From Bacilli bacterium (GTDB lineage: Bacteria > Bacillota_I > Bacilli_A > RF39 > UBA660), in contig JAQVDA010000006.1 of assembly GCA_028698535.1 (NCBI GenBank), forward strand, positions 1-19,185: 19,185 nt of DNA, read 5' to 3'. The first letter of the stretch is position 1. Each line of letters begins with the position of its first letter. Under the pieces are notes generated by a model. The model saw only the letters and a list, made by a program, of their open reading frames with translations, ran no database searches and was not told the origin of the DNA. Positions 1 through 7,336 of this stretch are shown in pieces. The position numbers and the translations under genes are program-made.

Positions 1-258
1 TATTTCTTCTAATATGATTTCTTTAATTGGTTTTACGCAGTCTAAGTGACCACTAATTACGGCCCATTTATTTTGAAATACGGCTACTTTATTGCTTCGT
101 TTCATAATGAGCATTTTATCTTTATAAACTACAATACATGCTACCCCAAGGACTATATTTGAATCTTTAAAATCAAATACTTCTTTACCATCTAATATCT
201 TTTTAGGCAAATCTTTATCCAGCTTAACAATTAGTTCGTTTAATTCATTAATATTCAT
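1..258 (-). CDS. Nudix hydrolase, N-terminal part (cut by window edge)
   Basis: The first 86 codons of a minus-strand gene are present and the rest lies beyond base 1. The start ATG (256-258) follows an AAGGAG ribosome binding site. After a 40-residue lead-in comes a beta-strand region (VLGVACIVVYKDKMLIMKRS) and then NKWAVISGHLD, the usual approach to a Nudix box. The box itself begins GHLDCVKPIKEIILEEI. The glycine and the EEI at the expected distance are kept, but the first Nudix glutamate position is Lys. The family hydrolyses nucleoside diphosphates linked to another moiety; the substrate cannot be read from this piece. It appears to have its own promoter at 283-311. The fold assignment is fairly sure. 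Catalytic competence is uncertain because the second half of the box is not visible. Confidence 0.75.
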   Translation of the reverse strand, partial: MNINELNELIVKLDKDLPKKILDGKEVFDFKDSNIVLGVACIVVYKDKMLIMKRSNKVAVFQNKWAVISGHLDCVKPIKEIILEEI

Positions 259-282
259 TTTTTCTCCTTCACTTTAATTTCT

Positions 283-311
283 ATGTTAACATGTTATTTA
301 AACTGTTTCAA
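283..311 (-). promoter_or_regulatory. Promoter of the Nudix gene
   Basis: On the minus strand there is TTGAAA (306-311), a 17-bp spacer and TAACAT (283-288), with a TG one base before the -10 (extended -10). It lies 25 bp upstream of the Nudix start codon, which suits a short leader and suggests the gene is not simply read through from pcm. Confidence 0.5.
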
Positions 312-357
312 CTAAATAAATATTTAACATTTATGATTAAATTAATTCCAATTTTTA

Positions 358-945
358 TTATTTTGGCCACCCATACTTTCCTTTAAATTCAACGAATTTT
401 ACATCTGTAATCGGTTCTATGGTAATAGCGCCTTTATAATCCTTTTTAATTAATTTTAAAGTTTGTAATTGAGAAGTACCGACGGGAATAACCATAATGC
501 CGTTGTTGTTTAATTGTTCTAGTAGTTCATTAGGAATCTCTTTGGCACCAGCGGTTACTATAATGCGATCATAAGGGGCATGTTTTTCTAATCCTTTACT
601 ACCGTCTGCAATTAAAAACTTAATATTTTTATAGCCCATTTTTTGTAATTTCGCTTCCGCCTTTTTGCTTAACTCGGGAATTAATTCAAGGGTATAGACT
701 TGTTTAGCAAATTTAGCTAGTATAGCTGTTTGATATCCGGAACCGGTTCCTATTTCTAAAACCGTACAATTTTCATTTAAATCTAATAATAAACTCATTT
801 CTAAAACTAAGCTGGGTTGAGAAATCGTTTGTCCACATTCTATCGGTAAAGCAATATCATAAGTGGCAAATGATTTAGCGGGATTATCGATAAATTGTGA
901 GCGATCTAAACTTTTAACAAAATTGATTAATTTTTGTTGTTTCAT
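358..945 (-). CDS. pcm: Protein-L-isoaspartate O-methyltransferase
   Basis: The 195-aa product matches the usual length of bacterial PIMT. The enzyme uses S-adenosylmethionine to methylate abnormal L-isoaspartyl residues in damaged proteins, starting their repair in the cytosol. Visible signatures are the GQTISQP substrate segment (about residues 38-44), the SAM motif I VLEIGTGSGYQTA (62-74), and the later YDRIIVTAGAKEIP block. The ATG at 943-945 was chosen because an AGGAGGT box sits 8 bases upstream; a longer reading frame to 993 has no such site and adds an unlikely hydrophobic lead. The gene diverges from htpG, so two protein-maintenance genes share one upstream region. An extended -10 (TGC then TATAAT, at 1007-1015 on the minus strand) is a likely promoter. 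Confidence 0.93.
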   Translation of the reverse strand: MKQQKLINFVKSLDRSQFIDNPAKSFATYDIALPIECGQTISQPSLVLEMSLLLDLNENCTVLEIGTGSGYQTAILAKFAKQVYTLELIPELSKKAEAKLQKMGYKNIKFLIADGSKGLEKHAPYDRIIVTAGAKEIPNELLEQLNNNGIMVIPVGTSQLQTLKLIKKDYKGAITIEPITDVKFVEFKGKYGWPK

Positions 946-1066
946 ATTATTGACCTCCTTTTTATAATGATTTATTAATAATATTATAATCATACTATTG
1001 ATGATTATTATAGCATCTTTTTCTGGTGGGAAAATTGATAAAATTAAATTTTATTTAAATATAGTC

Positions 1067-1095
1067 TTGAATTTAGATATTAATTCTATTATAAT
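1067..1095 (+). promoter_or_regulatory. htpG promoter (sigma-A type)
   Basis: TTGAAT (1067-1072), exactly 17 bp, then consensus TATAAT (1090-1095). It lies immediately upstream of the CIRCE operator, so the transcript would start within the operator, the normal arrangement for HrcA repression. Confidence 0.8.
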
Positions 1096-1099
1096 TAGA

Positions 1100-1126
1100 T
1101 TAGCACTCAACTTATTGGAGTGCTAT
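1100..1126 (+). promoter_or_regulatory. CIRCE element (HrcA operator)
   Basis: TTAGCACTC, nine bases, GAGTGCTAT. This differs from the consensus inverted repeat TTAGCACTC-N9-GAGTGCTAA at a single base. CIRCE is the binding site of the heat-shock repressor HrcA. Here it sits between the -10 box and the htpG start, predicting heat-inducible, HrcA-controlled expression of htpG. Confidence 0.93.
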
Positions 1127-1174
1127 AACATGGGGTAGAATAATATAATAATTTATAATAGGAGGTATAATACT

Positions 1175-3040
1175 ATGGCTAAAAAACAATTTAAAGCGGA
1201 GTCAAAAAGATTATTAGATATTATGATTAATTCTATTTATACGCATAAGGAAATATTTTTAAGGGAGCTTATATCAAATGCTAGTGATGCTTTAGATAAA
1301 CGTCATTATTTTTTATTAACTGATAAAAAGAAAAAATATAGCCGGGATGATTTATATATTAGAATCACCGCTGATAAGAAAAACAGAACTTTAACCATTA
1401 CTGATACTGGTATTGGTATGGATAAGAAGGAATTAGAAGAAAACTTAGGAACTATTGCCAAAAGTGGAACTCTTGCTTTTAAATTAGAAAATAAGATTAA
1501 AGATTCGAACGATATTATTGGTCAATTTGGGGTTGGTTTTTATTCGGCCTTTATGGTGGCTAGTAAAGTAGTAGTTATTAGTAAAAAGAACGAAACTGAT
1601 AAAGCTTATAAATGGGAATCTAGTGGTATTGATGGTTATGTTATTTCGGAAGTGAAAAAAGCCAATATTGGTACCGATATTATTTTAACTATTAAAGAAA
1701 ACGAAAAAGAAGAAAAATATGATGATTTTCTTGAGGAATATCATTTAAGATGGTTAATAAAAAAATATTCTGATTTTATAAAACATCCGATTATAATGAA
1801 AACAACTAAATCAAGGCCTAAAAAAGATAATAAAGATGAGTTTGAAGAATATCAAGAAGACGAAACAATTAATAGTATGATTCCTATCTGGCGTAAAAAG
1901 AAAAAGGAATTAAAAGAAGAAGATTATGAGAATTTTTATCTTGAACAAAAATTTGGTTATGATAAACCTTTAAAAGTAATTCATACTAGTGCGGAAGGGG
2001 TTGTTAGCTATGATGTTTTATTATATATTCCGACTGAATTACCATTTGATTTTTTTACCAAAGATTTTCAAAAGGGTTTAAAGTTATATGTTAATAATGT
2101 TTTGATTACTGAAAAATGTGCTGAACTATTACCAGATTATTTTGGCTTTGTTAGAGGTTTAGTTGATTCTCCTGATGTTTCTTTAAATATATCAAGAGAG
2201 ATGTTACAACATGATCGTCAATTACAATTTATTGCGAAAAGAATTAATGATAAAATTAAAAAGGAATTATCAGAAATGTTAAAAAACGAACGTGAAAAAT
2301 ATGAAACTTTCTTTAAAAACTTTGGTCGGGTTATCAAATATGGTGTATATACCGATTGGGGCGTTAATAAAGAATTTTTACAAGACTTAATTATGTTTTA
2401 TTCATCAAGAGAGAAAAAATTAGTTACTTTAGATGAATATGTATCAAGAATGAAGAAAAAACAAAAATATATTTATTATGCGACTGGGGAAGATGTGGAT
2501 ATGATTGATAAACTACCACAAACCGAATTTGCGAAAGAGAAAGATTATGAGATTTTATATTTAACCGATGAAATAGATGAGTTTGCCGTAAAAATGTTAT
2601 CCCAATATCAAGATAAAGAGTTTAAGTCAGTATCAAGTAGTGAATTAGAGGAAAGTAAAAAAACAACGGCCGATAAACAAACAAAAGAAATTTTCGCTTT
2701 TATGAAAGAAGTATTAAAAGATAAGATAAAAGATATTAGAGCATCTGAAAGATTAAGAAGCTATCCGGTATGTATAATAAATGAAGGCGCGGTATCCATT
2801 GAAATGGAAAAGGTATTAAAAATGATGCCCAATGCTCAAGATGTTAAAACGGATAAAATATTAGAGATTAATACTGAACATGAAATATTTAATACCATCA
2901 AAAAAGCTTTTAAAAATGATAAGGAAAAACTGAAAACGATTACTAAGATTTTATATAATCAATCATTATTAATTGAGGGTTTATCGGTTGATGATCCTGT
3001 AGGGTTTTCTAATGATATATATAGTTTAATCAAACAATAA
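1175..3040 (+). CDS. htpG: Molecular chaperone HtpG (Hsp90)
   Basis: The 621-aa product has the full length of bacterial Hsp90. The N-terminal GHKL ATPase is clear: [13 protein letters not shown] (with the Glu and Asn of the nucleotide pocket), DTGIGM, and the lid/glycine-rich [14 protein letters not shown]. The middle domain carries LYVNNVLI and the conserved [20 protein letters not shown] with its catalytic-loop arginine. The C-terminal dimerisation domain follows, without the eukaryotic MEEVD tail. The protein is a cytosolic ATP-driven chaperone that remodels late folding intermediates, usually with DnaK. The start ATG follows an AGGAGGT site. It is a single-gene unit with a promoter, CIRCE and its own terminator. 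Many lysines and TGG-encoded tryptophans show that this host reads the standard code. Confidence 0.98.
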   Translation: MAKKQFKAESKRLLDIMINSIYTHKEIFLRELISNASDALDKRHYFLLTDKKKKYSRDDLYIRITADKKNRTLTITDTGIGMDKKELEENLGTIAKSGTLAFKLENKIKDSNDIIGQFGVGFYSAFMVASKVVVISKKNETDKAYKWESSGIDGYVISEVKKANIGTDIILTIKENEKEEKYDDFLEEYHLRWLIKKYSDFIKHPIIMKTTKSRPKKDNKDEFEEYQEDETINSMIPIWRKKKKELKEEDYENFYLEQKFGYDKPLKVIHTSAEGVVSYDVLLYIPTELPFDFFTKDFQKGLKLYVNNVLITEKCAELLPDYFGFVRGLVDSPDVSLNISREMLQHDRQLQFIAKRINDKIKKELSEMLKNEREKYETFFKNFGRVIKYGVYTDWGVNKEFLQDLIMFYSSREKKLVTLDEYVSRMKKKQKYIYYATGEDVDMIDKLPQTEFAKEKDYEILYLTDEIDEFAVKMLSQYQDKEFKSVSSSELEESKKTTADKQTKEIFAFMKEVLKDKIKDIRASERLRSYPVCIINEGAVSIEMEKVLKMMPNAQDVKTDKILEINTEHEIFNTIKKAFKNDKEKLKTITKILYNQSLLIEGLSVDDPVGFSNDIYSLIKQ

Positions 3041-3059
3041 ACAAAAAATATTAGCCTTT

Positions 3060-3085
3060 AAAATTACCAGTATTGGTAATTTTTT
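3060..3085 (+). terminator. Rho-independent terminator of htpG
   Basis: A perfect 10-bp stem (AAAATTACCA with TGGTAATTTT) around a GTAT loop, with T residues following on, 20 bp after the htpG stop codon. Confidence 0.85.
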
Positions 3086-3154
3086 GTATATATTCTTTCT
3101 TTTAACATATAAAATTAATAATAATTTCTTTGTTTATAAAATTACCTTAATAAA

Positions 3155-3163
3155 TGGTATAAT
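3155..3163 (+). promoter_or_regulatory. Extended -10 promoter before the DUF368 gene
   Basis: TGGTATAAT: a TGn extension plus consensus TATAAT. No good -35 is seen at 17 bp. It is about 60 bp upstream of the DUF368 start and downstream of the htpG terminator. Confidence 0.5.
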
Positions 3164-3224
3164 TAATAAAGTAAGGATATAAATATCAAAAAGAAATAAA
3201 GGTTAGGCGATAGGGAGATTATTA

Positions 3225-4076
3225 ATGATGAAAAAGCTTAAATTGGTGATAGCGGGAATTATTATTGGGGCGGGGATGATTTTACCGGGAGTAAGTGGCG
3301 GTGTTTTAGCGATTATCTTTGGTATCTATGAAAACATGATACACGCGCTAACAAATTTCTTTGCTGATTGGAAGAAACATATCTCTTATCTTATGCCTAT
3401 TTTTATAGGGGTTATTATAGGCATTATTTTATTTGGTAAAATGCTAAATTATTTTTTCTATGAATATCATGCTGAATTATGTTTTATTTTTATGGGCTTA
3501 ATTCTTGGTAGTTTACCGGTTCTTTTTTTAAAAATGAAAGAAAGAGATGCCAAAGGGTTAAATGTAGTAGTGTTCTTGATTTCTTTCTTAGTATCAATGG
3601 GCATTTTTGTTCTTGGTAAGAATATAATTGATATTAATATTGCGGCTAAGTTAGATGGGGGTATTATTGCTAATATATTACTATTTTTCACTGGTTTTAT
3701 CTATATATCAGGTAAAATTATACCGGGTATTAGTAGCTCATTTATGCTCATGTTAATAGGGATGTATCAGTACTTTTTACATATTATTGCAAATGTTTTC
3801 ACCTTAACAAAACAAGAAATGATTGAGTTAATCCCCGTATTACTAGGTGTGATTATGGGAGCGGTAGTAATGGTGAAATTAATAAAATATCTATTAGATA
3901 ATCATTATCGCACTACTTATAGTTTTATTTTAGGGTTTGTTCTAGGGTCAATTGCGGCAATATATCCGGGTTTAAGTTATACTTTTAAAGATATTCTAAA
4001 TATTATGGCTTTAATAATATCTTTTCTAATCTCTTATCGTTTTTTGAGTCAAACTAATATTGATAATGATGCTTAA
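3225..4076 (+). CDS. DUF368 family membrane protein (probable polyprenyl-phosphate translocase)
   Basis: A 283-aa polytopic membrane protein of the DUF368 family (PF04018), with about eight to nine hydrophobic helices. The hallmark GAGMILPGVSGG occupies residues 15-26. A second, related element, GKIIPGISSSFM, is at 163-174, so the protein has an internal two-fold repeat typical of transporters with inverted topology. Members of this family (PopT in Vibrio and Staphylococcus) have been reported to return undecaprenyl phosphate across the cytoplasmic membrane for cell-envelope synthesis. That role is transferred by family, not proven here. The start is one of two adjacent ATGs (3225 or 3228) after a GGGAG site. 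It appears monocistronic, followed directly by the tRNA operon promoter. Confidence 0.88.
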   Translation: MMKKLKLVIAGIIIGAGMILPGVSGGVLAIIFGIYENMIHALTNFFADWKKHISYLMPIFIGVIIGIILFGKMLNYFFYEYHAELCFIFMGLILGSLPVLFLKMKERDAKGLNVVVFLISFLVSMGIFVLGKNIIDINIAAKLDGGIIANILLFFTGFIYISGKIIPGISSSFMLMLIGMYQYFLHIIANVFTLTKQEMIELIPVLLGVIMGAVVMVKLIKYLLDNHYRTTYSFILGFVLGSIAAIYPGLSYTFKDILNIMALIISFLISYRFLSQTNIDNDA

Positions 4077-4092
4077 TTATAGGTATAACATA

Positions 4093-4122
4093 TTGACAAA
4101 AACCACCTATATCTAGTATACT
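4093..4122 (+). promoter_or_regulatory. Promoter of the tRNA operon
   Basis: Perfect -35 TTGACA (4093-4098), 18-bp spacer, -10 TATACT (4117-4122). It lies 29 bp before the first tRNA and is the strongest consensus promoter seen in the window, as expected for stable RNA. Confidence 0.85.
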
Positions 4123-4150
4123 ATAAAGGCAATTAATTAAATAAGTTGAG

Positions 4151-4226
4151 GGTTCCGTAGTGTAGTGGTTAACACGTCTGCCTGTCACGCAGAAGATCGC
4201 GGGTTCAATTCCCGTCGGAACCGCCA
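4151..4226 (+). tRNA. tRNA-Asp (GTC)
   Basis: A 76-nt cloverleaf: acceptor GGTTCCG pairs with CGGAACC, discriminator G, encoded CCA. The anticodon stem TCTGC/GCAGA encloses the loop CTGTCAC, anticodon GTC. The T-arm contains GGTTCAATTC. It is the first of four tRNAs in one transcript, three bases before tRNA-Phe. Confidence 0.97.
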
Positions 4227-4229
4227 AGA

Positions 4230-4305
4230 GGCTTCGTAGCTCAGTCGGTAGAGCAAAGGACTGAAAATCCTTGTGTCGGCGGTTCGATTCCGTCCGAAGC
4301 CACCA
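4230..4305 (+). tRNA. tRNA-Phe (GAA)
   Basis: Acceptor GGCTTCG pairs with CGAAGCC, discriminator A, encoded CCA. Anticodon stem AAGGA/TCCTT with loop CTGAAAA gives GAA. It is followed by a 46-bp AT-rich spacer before tRNA-Arg. Confidence 0.97.
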
Positions 4306-4351
4306 TTCTTATATAAATGCATATAATATAATATCAAATAATGTATATAAT

Positions 4352-4428
4352 GCGCCCGTAGCTCAATTGGATAGAGCGTTTGACTACGGATCAAAAGGTT
4401 ATGGGTTCGACTCCTATCGGGCGCGCCA
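4352..4428 (+). tRNA. tRNA-Arg (ACG)
   Basis: 77 nt. Acceptor GCGCCCG pairs with CGGGCGC, discriminator G, encoded CCA. Anticodon stem TTTGA/TCAAA with loop CTACGGA gives ACG; A34 would be expected to be deaminated to inosine by TadA to read CGN codons. Confidence 0.96.
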
Positions 4429-4431
4429 TTA

Positions 4432-4508
4432 CGGGAAGTAGCACAACTTGGCAGTGCACCTGGTTTGGGACCAGGGGGTTGCAGGTTCAAATCCTGTCTT
4501 CCCGACCA
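4432..4508 (+). tRNA. tRNA-Pro (TGG), integration target
   Basis: 77 nt. Acceptor CGGGAAG pairs with CTTCCCG, discriminator A, encoded CCA. Anticodon stem CCTGG/CCAGG with loop TTTGGGA gives TGG. The 3' end from the T-loop to one base past the CCA (4486-4509) is repeated, with two mismatches, at 10387-10410. The tRNA remains complete, because the element restored its 3' end on integration. Confidence 0.97.
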
Positions 4509-4509
4509 T
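4486..4509 (+). repeat. Left attachment site (attL) in the tRNA-Pro 3' end
   Basis: 24 bp covering the T-loop, the acceptor 3' strand and CCA-T of tRNA-Pro. It matches 10387-10410 at 22 of 24 positions in the same orientation, which is the classic footprint of a tyrosine-integrase element in a tRNA gene. Integrase and excisionase-like sequences lie between the two copies. Confidence 0.85.
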
Positions 4510-4518
4510 AAGTAAATT

Positions 4519-4543
4519 AACCCTTGTAATACAAGGGTTTTTT
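4519..4543 (+). terminator. Terminator after the tRNA operon
   Basis: A 9-bp stem AACCCTTGT/ACAAGGGTT with an AAT loop, followed by a T tract. It begins 10 bp after attL, so it belongs to the inserted element's left end and would now terminate the tRNA transcript and keep it from running into the island. Confidence 0.85.
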
Positions 4544-4559
4544 AATGTCAAAATGAAAA

Positions 4560-4576
4560 TGACTCCAGTTTGACTC
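4560..4576 (+). repeat. Left candidate integrase arm-site pair
   Basis: Two TGACTC boxes start at 4560 and 4571, spaced 11 bp. The same arrangement with the same spacing and orientation occurs at the other end of the element (10283 and 10294), each time just inside the attachment repeat. This is the layout expected for arm-type binding sites of an integrase N-terminal domain. The function is inferred. Confidence 0.5.
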
Positions 4577-4604
4577 TAGGATGCAGAATTTTGCCGAAAT
4601 ATAT

Positions 4605-4633
4605 TTGCAAAAGTTATTGAATGGTGTTATAGT
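4605..4633 (+). promoter_or_regulatory. Promoter of the RloC-like ATPase gene
   Basis: TTGCAA (4605-4610), 17-bp spacer, TATAGT (4628-4633) with TG one base upstream (extended -10). The predicted transcript start is near 4640, immediately before a strong hairpin. Confidence 0.55.
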
Positions 4634-4643
4634 TAAATTGTGA

Positions 4644-4675
4644 AGCAGTACAAAGAAATTTGTGCTGCTGTTTTT
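4644..4675 (+). terminator. Hairpin with T-tract in the leader of the RloC-like gene
   Basis: An 11-bp stem (AGCAGTACAAA with TTTGTGCTGCT, one U-G pair), GAAA loop, then GTTTTT. It has the form of an intrinsic terminator, but it lies between a promoter and its gene. It may block read-through from the tRNA operon, act as a 5' mRNA stem, or attenuate the ATPase gene. Confidence 0.6.
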
Positions 4676-4693
4676 ATTTAAGGATGTGAGATT

Positions 4694-5245
4694 ATGTTTG
4701 ATAGTAAAGTTTTAAATGATAATTTAAAATACTTAAAATTTGATTCAGATTTTAATATCAATCTTGAAGAGGATTCGACTGTTTATTTTGGTTACAATGG
4801 AATAGGTAAAACCAGTATTTATAATTACATTGTCAATAGTGATTTTTCAAATAGAATAGATTACTTTGATGTTGATAGAATGAAGGAAGATTTTATAAAA
4901 ATAAAGGGTAGTATAGTAATAGCAGCTAAAGTTGCAGAAATTGAAAATTTACAAAATCACCTTAAAATAATTCAACAAGATTTATCAATCGATTCACAGT
5001 TTAAACAAGCTGGCATTAATGCAACAGTTGCTAAACAAATAGATATCTTATTTGAAGAGATTCAATCATCAAAACAAATAGATAGTTTTACATTGAGTAA
5101 GGAAAGATTAAATGAAATAAACCAAAATATTCCATCAGATTATATCAATTGTACTGTAAAAAACTATAAAAGGATAAAAGGAGTGAGTAATGTAGAAGAA
5201 GAAATAAACAATCTAAAAAGTGTATATTTAAAAAACGCTAGATAA
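4694..5245 (+). CDS. PrrC/RloC-like AAA_13-type ATPase, N-terminal fragment
   Basis: 183 residues forming the front of an SMC/ABC-type ATPase. FGYNGIGKTSIYNY (32-45) is the Walker A loop in the setting used by AAA_13, PrrC and RloC proteins. It is followed by helices with coiled-coil character. The frame ends at TAA 5243-5245. The rest of the protein continues in the +1 frame from codons that would read TLDNLLKIVDEETDECPVCG. Removing one A from the six-A run at 5230-5235 would fuse both parts into one protein of about 633 aa. So this is half of a broken gene, a recoded gene, or a homopolymer sequence error. It is the first gene inside the left end of the tRNA-Pro island. Similar proteins act as phage-triggered defence nucleases. 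Confidence 0.75.
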   Translation: MFDSKVLNDNLKYLKFDSDFNINLEEDSTVYFGYNGIGKTSIYNYIVNSDFSNRIDYFDVDRMKEDFIKIKGSIVIAAKVAEIENLQNHLKIIQQDLSIDSQFKQAGINATVAKQIDILFEEIQSSKQIDSFTLSKERLNEINQNIPSDYINCTVKNYKRIKGVSNVEEEINNLKSVYLKNAR

Positions 5246-5246
5246 T

Positions 5247-6596
5247 TTGTTAAAAATTGTTGATGAAGAAACTGATGAATGCCCAGTATGTGGGACTACC
5301 GGTAAAAAAATTTTGGCAATTATAACTACCAAAATGGAAAAACTCTCAGAAATTAAAGATAATCTATTTGCTGGATTTAATTTTGATAAGACTAATAAAA
5401 GGCACGCGGAGATTTTAAATAATATAGTTAAGACTGTTAAATCAATGGATAATAAAGAAATTTTGGATTATTTTTTATGTAATGGTAATCAGGATAACCG
5501 TAAATTGTTTGAAAAAGCATATAAAGAAATTTCTAAACTAACTAATAAAATTAAAAAATTATTAAGTGTAAAGGAAGAACAATATAAAGTCTTAAAAGCT
5601 GAAGAGACTTTGATTAAAGGTTATATAAACAAAAAATTTGATTTTAAAGAAATTATTTTTGATGATGAAAACCATCAAATTGAGTTTATTCCGAAAAAGG
5701 GAAGGAAAATAGATAGTTATAGTACGGGTGAAATTAACTTACTTTTAATTATTGTTAAGTTATACGGGTTTAGAATTAATAATAAAGATATTTTAGTTAT
5801 TGATGATCCGATAAGTAGTTTTGATATGACGAACCAATATAAAATAATGTATGAAATAGCATCCCTGACAAAAGAAAATAAAGTCCATGTTTTTACACAC
5901 AATATTGAAACAATTAATATATTAAATTCTCAACTAAAGTGGTTATTCAATTTAAAATATTTTGATGTTTATAAGGGCGTGCGATACATAAAGAAAATAA
6001 GTACAAGTGATTATGGTATTTTAAACATCATAAAAAAATACGACAAAGATAAATACTTGTTGCTCTTAGTATCAAGGGAATTGGAAGACAAAAATTATAA
6101 AGGACACAAGGTTTTTCATTATGATAGTCCCTTTACCTTTAGGTTTAAAGTAGGTTCAGATTATGTTGATTTAACAAATGAGTATTTTGTTGAAATGATA
6201 GATTCTTTTGATGCTAGTGATTATATTGAAAAAAATTTTGAAGAAATGATTTATATAAAAATTTTATTAATTATTGGTATACGGGTTTGGATTGAGAAGA
6301 AATTCTATGAAGCGTTTAAGGATAATAAAGATATTCTGTGTGAATTAACTAAAAAGGAAACTTTTGGAGCAAAGATTGATTATTTATATCCTAAAGGGAA
6401 AACTCCTAAAATAAATTGTTATCCTGAAGTTGATAGGACTAAATTAATGCAAATGAAAGTGATGTTAAATCAAAACGGTCATTATTATGATCAAATACAA
6501 CCTTTTAATTTTGCAGCTAATGTTTCAATTGATGATTTGGATTATGAAATTTGTATTATCAAAAAAATGTTTGAGTATAAAAAAGAAAGCGCATAA
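5247..6596 (+). CDS. PrrC/RloC-like ATPase, C-terminal fragment with candidate anticodon-nuclease domain
   Basis: 449 residues continuing the preceding fragment in another frame; the TTG start is only nominal. Residues 12-15 (CPVC) resemble the zinc-hook of RloC-type proteins. The ABC signature is YSTGEIN (158-164), Walker B is ILVIDDP (182-188), and the switch His is in FTHN (216-219). After the ATPase, the C-terminal part holds R346-V-W-I-E350 and, later, NQNGH412. This Arg-x3-Glu plus downstream His resembles the catalytic triad described for the tRNA anticodon nucleases PrrC (Arg320, Glu324, His356) and RloC. The E-to-H distance here is about 62 residues, against 32 in PrrC, so the nuclease call is an inference. 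The stop lies 6 bp from the convergent integrase remnant. If active, it would cleave tRNA when sensing DNA damage or phage. Confidence 0.7.
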   Translation: MLKIVDEETDECPVCGTTGKKILAIITTKMEKLSEIKDNLFAGFNFDKTNKRHAEILNNIVKTVKSMDNKEILDYFLCNGNQDNRKLFEKAYKEISKLTNKIKKLLSVKEEQYKVLKAEETLIKGYINKKFDFKEIIFDDENHQIEFIPKKGRKIDSYSTGEINLLLIIVKLYGFRINNKDILVIDDPISSFDMTNQYKIMYEIASLTKENKVHVFTHNIETINILNSQLKWLFNLKYFDVYKGVRYIKKISTSDYGILNIIKKYDKDKYLLLLVSRELEDKNYKGHKVFHYDSPFTFRFKVGSDYVDLTNEYFVEMIDSFDASDYIEKNFEEMIYIKILLIIGIRVWIEKKFYEAFKDNKDILCELTKKETFGAKIDYLYPKGKTPKINCYPEVDRTKLMQMKVMLNQNGHYYDQIQPFNFAANVSIDDLDYEICIIKKMFEYKKESA

Positions 6597-6602
6597 CACT
6601 TT

Positions 6603-6935
6603 TTATATTTCATCCAATTTATCCGCTAACTTCTTTTGTGCATCATCATAAAGGTGTCCATAGGTGTTTAAAGTAATAGTAATATCAGAATGACCTAATC
6701 GCTTTTTAATAGTTAGGGATCTCGTCCTAGATTTATTAATAATGCTACATGTGAATGTCTTAAGTTATGTAATCTAATATCCTTTGAACCTGCCATTCTT
6801 TGATAATATTTAAAATTTCTTCTAAGAGTTTCCTTTGGTTGGATTGTCAACACTTTTTCTTTTGTTAGATAATTGATCAGATCCTAAAGATACATCTACT
6901 TTATATGTACCATTATGCATTTTTTTAATAGGCAT
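6603..6935 (-). pseudogene. Tyrosine recombinase (integrase) remnant
   Basis: The gene start is intact: AGGAGG, then ATG at 6933-6935, then MPIKKMHNGTYKVDVSLGSD, a typical AP2-like arm-DNA-binding start. The frame is then lost, and the next recognisable part is already the C-terminal catalytic end: LRRNFKYYQRMAGSKDIRLHNLRHSHVALLI (box with the second catalytic Arg) followed, after another frame change at 6721-6726, by LTIKKRLGHSDITITLNTYGHL with the catalytic His and Tyr. Some 250 central residues of a normal integrase of roughly 380 aa are missing. The protein cannot be functional, so the island cannot move by its own enzyme. It stays oriented toward the tRNA end, as expected for the element's own integrase. 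Confidence 0.88.
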
Positions 6936-7034
6936 TAACACCATCCTCCTTCTTTTGTGATTTGTTTTGGTTAAATAAAAACATCTCGTTATCTTTAATA
7001 TCTAATTATTGGTTTATATCAAGAAGATTAAATA

Positions 7035-7214
7035 TTATTGAATATTTAATCTATAAAATAAATAACTGCTGGGTATTTTACCGTTAACTGTCAAATAACC
7101 TTTTTCTTTTAATTCATAATCTAATACTTTAATAATTTCGTAGGCTTTACTCTTTTTACATCTTAATATTTTCATGACATCGTTGCAGTTAAAAACTTTT
7201 TGATTTTCGTTCAT
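7035..7214 (-). CDS. Small excisionase-like DNA-binding protein
   Basis: A 59-aa basic protein, not obvious without reading the minus strand. The ATG (7212-7214) follows a strong AGGAGGT site. Its pattern, FNCNDVMKILRCKKSKAYEII then ELKEKGYLTVNGKIPSSYLFYRL, resembles the small excisionase/MerR-type winged-helix proteins found beside integrases in Firmicutes phages and conjugative elements. It is upstream of and codirectional with the broken integrase, as xis usually is with int, and divergent from the XRE repressor. The 142-bp divergent gap carries repeated palindromes, so its transcription is probably under the repressor's control. Assignment as excisionase is by pattern and position. Confidence 0.7.
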   Translation of the reverse strand: MNENQKVFNCNDVMKILRCKKSKAYEIIKVLDYELKEKGYLTVNGKIPSSYLFYRLNIQ

Positions 7215-7238
7215 AGTAATACCTCCTTTTAAATTATA

Positions 7239-7313
7239 GACAATCTTATTTGCCTATAATCACAATAACACGGACAAATTAATTTGCAATATAAAAGACA
7301 AAATTAATTGTCT
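7239..7313. promoter_or_regulatory. Three operator-like palindromes in the divergent control region
   Basis: Three related sites: 7239-7254 (GACAA..TTTGCC, imperfect), 7275-7286 (CAAATTAATTTG, a perfect palindrome), and 7296-7313 (AGACAA-6-TTGTCT). The third overlaps the -35 of the XRE gene promoter. Spacing and symmetry suit binding by the HTH repressor encoded next door, controlling both directions. This is inference. Confidence 0.6.
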
Positions 7314-7336
7314 TTTTTTGCAATATGTTTTATAAT
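7308..7336 (+). promoter_or_regulatory. Promoter of the XRE/restriction-modification operon
   Basis: TTGTCT (7308-7313), exactly 17 bp, TATAAT (7331-7336). The -35 is the right arm of a palindrome, so a bound repressor would block it (autoregulation). Confidence 0.75.

Noticed and set aside
946..993. Longer pcm start
   Set aside because: It runs through the ribosome binding site of the standard start and gives no family match.
4185..4490. Minus-strand open frame of 101 codons
   Set aside because: It lies across four well-formed tRNAs and is their antisense shadow.
5229..5236. Programmed -1 frameshift at A AAA AAC
   Set aside because: The heptamer is in the right phase, but the -1 frame reaches TAG immediately; the downstream half is in the +1 frame.
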